A stretch of DNA of 11,346 nt, taken from positions 1 to 11,346 of the forward strand of contig JAKIUV010000083.1 in the NCBI GenBank assembly GCA_021647375.1, given 5' to 3'. This document shows, in pieces, positions 7,626 through 11,346 of this stretch; positions within the stretch are counted from its first letter, which is position 1; each line of letters opens with the position of its first letter. The position numbers were made by a program, and so were the translations under genes. The DNA comes from Robiginitomaculum sp. Its GTDB lineage: Bacteria; Pseudomonadota; Alphaproteobacteria; Caulobacterales; Maricaulaceae. The notes under the pieces were generated by a model. The model was not told the origin of the DNA. It searched no databases and saw only the letters and a program-made list of their open reading frames with translations.

Positions 7626-7946
7626 ATGTCGGGACAATATATAGCAGCAGCCATCATGTTCTTTATCACAATTGGCTTTGCAGCAATGTTCTGGCTCCCG
7701 GCACTTAAAATCACCCAGAAAAATGAACTTGTTAAGTTCTACTGGACAGGGTTTTGGGCATTCCTCGGCGGATTGACGGCCTTGGCCGGGGCGCAATCCG
7801 TACTCGTGATATTGGGTCAAGACGTGGAAAGATTCGCCTCCGCACTGCTCATTGGGGTTACGGCTTCTTTCGTCTTATTTGTCATGTTCGGTTGGGGTCG
7901 TTTAACTCTTAAGGGTGTAACCGCCGTCGTGACAAAATCCAAATAA
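7626..7946 (+). CDS. Small integral membrane protein, function unknown
   Basis: A 106-residue hydrophobic protein with three likely membrane helices at about residues 4-25, 40-62 and 72-93, and a basic C-terminal tail ending VVTKSK. No motif of a known family is recognised. The start is well supported: AGGAGT lies six bases before the ATG. Polar residues between helices one and two (KITQKNELVK) and the short EDR-type link before helix three (GQDVER) are the only charged loops. It is the only gene here clearly on the plus strand. It is divergent from the aminotransferase (123 bp between starts) and convergent with the Gln-rich secreted protein gene, 26 bp away. It could be an accessory transporter subunit or a stress-related membrane protein, but nothing in the sequence decides this. 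Confidence 0.8.
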   Translation: MSGQYIAAAIMFFITIGFAAMFWLPALKITQKNELVKFYWTGFWAFLGGLTALAGAQSVLVILGQDVERFASALLIGVTASFVLFVMFGWGRLTLKGVTAVVTKSK

Positions 7947-7959
7947 ATAGAATGCCAAC

Positions 7960-7976
7960 TTAGGCTCAGGGCCTAA
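7960..7976. terminator. Short hairpin between convergent genes
   Basis: TTAGGC (7960-7965) and GCCTAA (7971-7976) form a six-base-pair stem with a five-base loop, placed where the plus-strand membrane protein gene and the minus-strand Gln-rich protein gene converge. It overlaps the stop codon of the latter (7973-7975). A bidirectional terminator is the natural reading from its position, but neither side has a T-tract and the stem is short. Confidence 0.3.
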
Positions 7977-9040
7977 CCACCTGCCAATCCCGGGATTGCC
8001 GGATAACCGAGCGGTTCCGCCTGCACAGGTTTGGTCGGAACTGCACGGCTCGTCGACACAGGTGCATCGGGGTTTTCTATCTGGTCCGGCGCAGTTTGCG
8101 GGCGCGGGACGACCGTCATATTTTGGGTTAAATCATCATGAAGCGAGCCGTATAAGGACACCGCCTGGCGTTGAATAGGGGCCGGCAATTGCTGTGGGGC
8201 TTGTTGGGCTAGCTGTTGCCGCACTTGTTGTGGCTGTGTTTGTATATTTTGACTCGGCGCATAAATGTTTTGTTGTGGCAAGTTTTGCCGCGCCGTGATT
8301 TGCGCCTGCGCACCGCCTGCTCTTTGCGCATCTCTTATTTGTGCAGCTTGCATTTGTTCGCGGTAGATTTGCGCACGGGTCATTTGCCGAGAGATTATGG
8401 GGCCTGTTTGAAGCTGTTGTAGACCTATTTGTTGCCGAGGTTGTTGCATGGGTTGTTGTTGCTGGGATTGCGGCATCCTTAGGCCTCTCTCAACTCTCAT
8501 ATCTATGGGGGCAACCGCTCTTTGGGCGGGGATAGTGCGTTTGTAATCGGCGGGCGCTACGGCTTGTGCTGCGCCCGGAACTGGCATACGTTTAACAATC
8601 CGCCTTGTAGCAGGTGCAGGCGCATTGACCACTTTGGCTGCAGCTATGCGGCGCTTGGGGATCACGCGTTTTGGCACAATAGGTGTGCCGACCCGCACTG
8701 TGTTTCCGCCTCTATTCGTGAGTGGAACGGCGTGGCTCATCAGCGCATCAATGCCAGTATTGATCTCTCCACTGATACTGACGGGACTAGAGACCGGAAC
8801 GGCTTTGCGCGCATTAAACTCGCATATTCCGGAACGGGAGCGCGGACTTGGCCGCACGAAATTCCAGCCCCGACAGGCGGCATCGCCCCGGCACTGGGCT
8901 TCGCATTCCAAGTGGTTACTCGCAGTCGACTTCATATAAGCCTGACCAGCGCGGTAGGTATATTGGTCGGCGGCGCTGCTTGTTGTTGGTGTCAGTAACG
9001 CCAACGCTAGTGTTGTCGTTATAATAGAAATACGGCACAT
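7973..9040 (-). CDS. Secreted PAN/Apple-like protein with Gln-rich, basic tail
   Basis: A 355-residue exported protein. Residues 1-24 form a signal peptide (hydrophobic TLALALLTP, likely cleavage near SSA/AD). A small four-cysteine module follows: Cys46-x3-Cys50-x5-Cys56-x16-Cys73, with CRGWNF after the third Cys, which resembles the bacterial PAN/Apple fold. After a SPVSISGEINTG segment comes a basic stretch (about 123-151, many Lys/Arg with Val/Pro/Ala), then a low-complexity Gln-rich region (about 190-290) and a Pro-rich end. It is probably periplasmic or surface-exposed and extended. PAN modules bind proteins or sugars, but no ligand can be inferred. The frame extends to 9067, but GGAGG lies seven bases before the ATG at 9040 and inside the longer version, so 9040 is preferred. 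It lies 95 bp downstream of a CAP-domain gene with the same module, possibly co-transcribed. Confidence 0.85.
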   Translation of the reverse strand: MCRISIITTTLALALLTPTTSSAADQYTYRAGQAYMKSTASNHLECEAQCRGDAACRGWNFVRPSPRSRSGICEFNARKAVPVSSPVSISGEINTGIDALMSHAVPLTNRGGNTVRVGTPIVPKRVIPKRRIAAAKVVNAPAPATRRIVKRMPVPGAAQAVAPADYKRTIPAQRAVAPIDMRVERGLRMPQSQQQQPMQQPRQQIGLQQLQTGPIISRQMTRAQIYREQMQAAQIRDAQRAGGAQAQITARQNLPQQNIYAPSQNIQTQPQQVRQQLAQQAPQQLPAPIQRQAVSLYGSLHDDLTQNMTVVPRPQTAPDQIENPDAPVSTSRAVPTKPVQAEPLGYPAIPGLAGG

Positions 9041-9135
9041 CTCTAACCCTCCATAAGATCGAATCATTTCGGCTTAGAATGCCTGTGAGACATTAGCGAT
9101 GTGTTAACCATGTTGCAGATTGGGTGCTAAATAAC

Positions 9136-9897
9136 CTAATGGGTTTTGACACTATTCGGTGAAGCTGGCATCATATACCTGATATTCGGCGCATCCTCTA
9201 AGGGGGCCGCCACCACCATAGCCCAATAAGTCTGGTAGGCTGTCTTGGGTTCGTAAACCAAGGCAATACCGAACTCGGTAACATCGTCCCGCAACAGGTT
9301 TTCGTTATGGCCGGGGCTATCCTGCCAAGCTTTGAAAACTCTCTCCCAGCTTTTTTGCCCAGTGGCGACATTTTCTGCTGCGATGGAAAAATAATAACCT
9401 TGGCGCTGTACCCGATCGCCGTGGCCAGAGCCATCTGAACCCGTATGGGAGATATTACCGTGACGCGCTAAATCCTCAGCGTGAACCTGCGAAGCTTTAC
9501 TCAACTTCTCGCTCAACACCACCGGCGCAAGCCCGTGGGTACGGCGATAAGCATTGAGATCAGTCACAGCGATATTGACATTCAGTGGTGTCGGGGGCAC
9601 CGACGGAAATAATGGGTTGGCGCCAAAACCGTTATTCAAGCGACAAATGATCAAAGGCTTGGTGATGTCCGGTTGCTCGGATTGCGCACCCCGGCATGTG
9701 CCGCTGTCGGCTTCGCAAAGTCGCGAACACTCCTCAAACGACTTGACCACAGTTTCCAGATACGTCCCGTCGTCGCGCGGTGCGTTATCAATAGCAGATG
9801 CGCCAGCCTGCCAAAAAGCAACAAGGCTAAGACTGGCCACGGCCAAACTACCAAATCCAATTACCCTTGGTCGCATCAATTTATCCAAAAGTGTCAT
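9136..9897 (-). CDS. Secreted CAP/SCP-domain (YkwD-like) protein with N-terminal Apple-like module
   Basis: A 253-residue exported protein. The N-terminus has a basic region and a hydrophobic stretch (13-30) ending GASA, a plausible signal peptidase I site at about 35. Four cysteines follow as Cys57-x3-Cys61-x6-Cys68-x16-Cys85, a PAN/Apple-like pattern. The CAP domain spans about 110-230: LNAYRRTHGLAPVVLSEKL, then QVHAEDLA (His139), NISHTGSDGS (His151), AAENVATG (Glu175) and SPGHNENLL (His197). These are the histidines and glutamate that line the CAP cavity. Bacterial CAP proteins are secreted or periplasmic and mostly of unknown activity. The frame also opens with GTG at 9903, two codons earlier; neither start has a clear ribosome site, and an ATG at 9876 (residue 8) follows TTGGATAA, so the exact start is uncertain. 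The next gene downstream carries the same cysteine module. Confidence 0.9.
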   Translation of the reverse strand: MTLLDKLMRPRVIGFGSLAVASLSLVAFWQAGASAIDNAPRDDGTYLETVVKSFEECSRLCEADSGTCRGAQSEQPDITKPLIICRLNNGFGANPLFPSVPPTPLNVNIAVTDLNAYRRTHGLAPVVLSEKLSKASQVHAEDLARHGNISHTGSDGSGHGDRVQRQGYYFSIAAENVATGQKSWERVFKAWQDSPGHNENLLRDDVTEFGIALVYEPKTAYQTYWAMVVAAPLEDAPNIRYMMPASPNSVKTH

Positions 9898-10098
9898 ACA
9901 CACAGATTGTCCGTGCGCAGGTTAAAGATAGCTTAATATTCCCACAAAGTCCCATTACCATTACGACACATGACGTTAAGGTTGAGTTTTTATAGGGTGT
10001 TCAAGTTGGGCGTAATTGCATGCGCAGAGTTCCGCGCAAGCGGATTGTTATAACTTTACAATTGGGTCGAGCTACTTCTTGCAATTATACTAAACTAG
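9898..10098. other. AT-rich non-coding stretch upstream of the CAP gene
   Basis: I find no gene here. It must contain the promoter of the CAP-domain gene, but no clear -35/-10 pair stands out on the minus strand. Two inverted repeats can be seen: TAATTGCA (10013-10020) with TGCAATTA (10080-10087), 59 bases apart, and TGCGC (10021-10025) with GCGCA (10034-10038). Neither has a T-tract. No tRNA-like fold was recognised. Confidence 0.5.
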
Positions 10099-10138
10099 TT
10101 TTCTTGTTTTCTTGTTTTCTTGTTTTCTAGTTTTCTAG
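10099..10138. repeat. Five-copy octamer tandem repeat (TTTTCTTG / TTTTCTAG)
   Basis: Five adjacent 8-bp units without spacers: TTTTCTTG three times (10099-10122), then TTTTCTAG twice (10123-10138). The single T-to-A change is shared by the last two units, which suggests they arose from one another. Eight is not a multiple of three, so gain or loss of a unit inside a coding frame would shift it. The last unit and a half lie inside the 3' end of the minus-strand hypothetical ORF, and its stop codon (TAG) is supplied by the repeat. Confidence 0.9.
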
Positions 10139-10678
10139 ATAGCGGTTTGCTTGTTGGTGAAGACATACCCGCCATCCCGGTAGCATATGTACATACCACA
10201 CACCGCAATATACGCAGCCAAACTCACCTATGGGGGCGCGCCACCAACCGTGATCATAACAAACCAGCATGGCCCGGCGCACCAAAACATTGCCCCAATA
10301 GGAGATACCCAACAGGCGCAACCGCCCCAGCGGGGAGATGCGGCTAACGCGATCAAGAAACTGTCTCGGACTAAGGCCGCGCCCCAGTAAGGGACGATAG
10401 GAAGATAAATTCCGAAGACTAGATATTTTACGCGCATTAACCCGCCGCTGATAACGGTTATAACCGCTCGGCGCAGGTGCCGCGCACATCTCGCCCGCAT
10501 CCCCGCCGCGCAGCCAATCCAACCAAATTCGCACCCAAATAAGAAACGCACGCACACCAGCAGCGCGGCCAGATACTGGGTCACCAACGGTTCCCAGCAC
10601 ACCCCCACAACCAATCTGGAGACTAGGCCAAGAAACGCCGCTTAAACAGGCAGACTTATATGTCACAAAATCATTCAT
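10127..10678 (-). CDS. Hypothetical Trp/Cys-rich protein (doubtful)
   Basis: An open frame of 183 codons from the ATG at 10678 (it extends to another ATG at 10702). The product is rich in Trp (nine) and Cys (seven), basic, with the segment RPLLGRGLSPRQFLDRVSR in the middle and no recognised family. No signal peptide or clear membrane helix is seen. TTGGAG lies before the ATG but only two bases away, closer than ideal. Long alternative frames overlap it on both strands, including a 128-codon hydrophobic one on the same strand (10228-10614), so chance is a real possibility. The stop codon falls inside the octamer repeat, which is odd for a conserved gene. It could be a decayed or newly arisen ORF. 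A protein of this size is listed because nothing else explains the stretch. Confidence 0.35.
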   Translation of the reverse strand: MNDFVTYKSACLSGVSWPSLQIGCGGVLGTVGDPVSGRAAGVRAFLIWVRIWLDWLRGGDAGEMCAAPAPSGYNRYQRRVNARKISSLRNLSSYRPLLGRGLSPRQFLDRVSRISPLGRLRLLGISYWGNVLVRRAMLVCYDHGWWRAPIGEFGCVYCGVWYVHMLPGWRVCLHQQANRYLEN

Positions 10679-10743
10679 AACTCCAATATACCCCAAGACC
10701 AAAAGACAAGGATAAGATTTCTGCTGGGAGTGTCTGCCTTCAT

Positions 10744-10788
10744 ATAAAATGAGAAGGATTTTATGAAAGGCCTTAGGCTTAGCCTTTC
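10744..10788 (-). terminator. Two adjacent stem-loops at the end of the DUF1648-like gene
   Basis: GAAAGGC (10765-10771) and GCCTTTC (10782-10788) form a seven-base-pair stem around the stop codon of the small membrane protein gene. Immediately beyond, ATAAAAT (10744-10750) and ATTTTAT (10758-10764) form a second, AT-only stem. On the minus strand the first hairpin is followed by ATAAAATCC and then TTCTCATTTTAT, which is T-rich but interrupted. It is a plausible though imperfect terminator between this gene and the hypothetical ORF. Confidence 0.4.
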
Positions 10789-11144
10789 CTTACATGCCGT
10801 ACTGCAAAATAAAGATGGCCAATATGAATAAGTATAAATGTTACAGAAATAATTAGAGCGGCAAGCGTATGCACTAAGGCCGGAGCCGAATTCGAGTTCT
10901 CATCTAACAACAACCCCAAAGCGCCTGCCAAACCCAAAGCGCCAACAGTGAGCACAGCAAGAGCCGGTATGATTAAAACCGCCCATTTCGCTGGAGCGCT
11001 CCAATTAACCTGACCCCCAAAGCCCCATTGCATTGGAAGGCGGAAACCTTTTGGAACTTTAGCAAAGGCGATAGCCGATACCACCAGCATGAAGAAAATG
11101 GCGAATGCATATATTATGAAAGCCGTTAAAGTATTGGATGCCAT
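10779..11144 (-). CDS. Small membrane protein, DUF1648-like
   Basis: A 121-residue membrane protein with likely helices at about residues 6-28, 54-80 and 92-115. Between helices one and two lies FRLPMQWGFGGQVNWSAPAKW (34-54), which resembles the DUF1648 pattern (P-x-H-W, G-x-V-x-W, K before a helix beginning with a Pro-containing run, here LIIPALAVL). That domain forms the N-terminal part of SdpI-type immunity or membrane proteins; here only that part is present. The usual His before Trp is Gln. The function is not known. GAGAAG eight bases before the ATG at 11144 is a fair ribosome site. Its 3' third is notably AT-rich (about 30% GC over 10801-10860 by hand count). The stop codon lies within a stem-loop. 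Confidence 0.75.
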   Translation of the reverse strand: MASNTLTAFIIYAFAIFFMLVVSAIAFAKVPKGFRLPMQWGFGGQVNWSAPAKWAVLIIPALAVLTVGALGLAGALGLLLDENSNSAPALVHTLAALIISVTFILIHIGHLYFAVRHVRKG

Positions 11145-11346
11145 GTGAACTTCTCGTAACTACTTAATCAATTTCTACATAGGCTCATGGGCTAAGTTTA
11201 TCAAGGCCAAGGTTTTGGTCTTGGGTGTTGGCGAGGGCAGGTGTGAGCCAGCAATGTGAATTGACGCATTCAACGCGCAGGGCAGATGAGAGCTTGCTCG
11301 TAATCCGTCCCCAGCTTGATTTGAACGACAGCTTACGGCTTTTGGC
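11145..11346. other. Right-edge region, unresolved; possible start of a plus-strand gene
   Basis: No complete gene. On the plus strand one frame is open from 11183 to the edge and from about the GTG at 11225 reads a fairly natural sequence (ARAGVSQQCELTHSTRRADE, then LLVIRPQLDLNDSL). The only ribosome-site candidate is AAGG some ten to fifteen bases upstream. On the minus strand two frames are also open from the edge, ending at TGA and TAG near 11187 and 11180, so this could equally be the tail of a gene entering from the right. The window is too short to decide. The left part (11145-11182) would hold the promoter of the DUF1648-like gene; no clear boxes were seen. Confidence 0.2.

Noticed and set aside
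8522..8998. 158-codon plus-strand frame over the Apple-like protein
   Set aside because: Antisense to the signal peptide and cysteine module of a gene with a clear ribosome site; Cys/His-rich shadow.
10021..10095. tRNA or small RNA gene
   Set aside because: No cloverleaf, no GTTCGA-type loop and no terminator; only short inverted repeats are visible.
10099..10138. CRISPR-like array
   Set aside because: The units are only 8 bp and directly adjacent, with no spacers.

Overview
The window looks like an alphaproteobacterial chromosome segment. The evidence is the minus-strand series ileS - lspA - DUF3035 lipoprotein - mutL, an endonuclease-type MutL (expected where MutH is absent), and palindromic intergenic repeats built around GTCATCCCGG. 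No genus is claimed. Base composition is moderate, with 60-base samples in housekeeping genes mostly 50-60% GC and clear AT-rich patches inside ileS and near the right end.

Layout. Positions 1-6242 are a same-strand (minus) housekeeping cluster: ileS (isoleucyl-tRNA synthetase), lspA (lipoprotein signal peptidase), a DUF3035/BamF-type outer-membrane lipoprotein and mutL (mismatch repair, cut off by the left edge). LspA would process the lipoprotein encoded next to it. Two of the junctions, ileS/lspA and bamF/mutL, are filled by different palindromic repeat elements. Positions 6348-7502 hold a class V PLP-dependent aminotransferase-like enzyme (minus) with a consensus -10 box close to its start. 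Divergent from it at 7626-7946 is a small three-helix membrane protein (plus).

Positions 7973-9897 hold two minus-strand secreted-protein genes. One is a CAP/SCP (YkwD-like) protein and the other a Gln-rich, basic protein. Both carry the same small four-cysteine PAN/Apple-like module just after the signal peptide, which makes this the most distinctive pair in the window. The right part (9898-11346) is less certain: an AT-rich non-coding stretch, a five-copy octamer repeat that runs into the end of a Trp/Cys-rich hypothetical ORF, a small DUF1648-like membrane protein, and an unresolved edge.

I see no mobile element with a transposase, no CRISPR array, no rRNA and no convincing tRNA. Most of the window is ordinary. 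The points worth following are the compositional mosaic inside ileS, the paired Apple-like secreted proteins, and the repeats at gene junctions.
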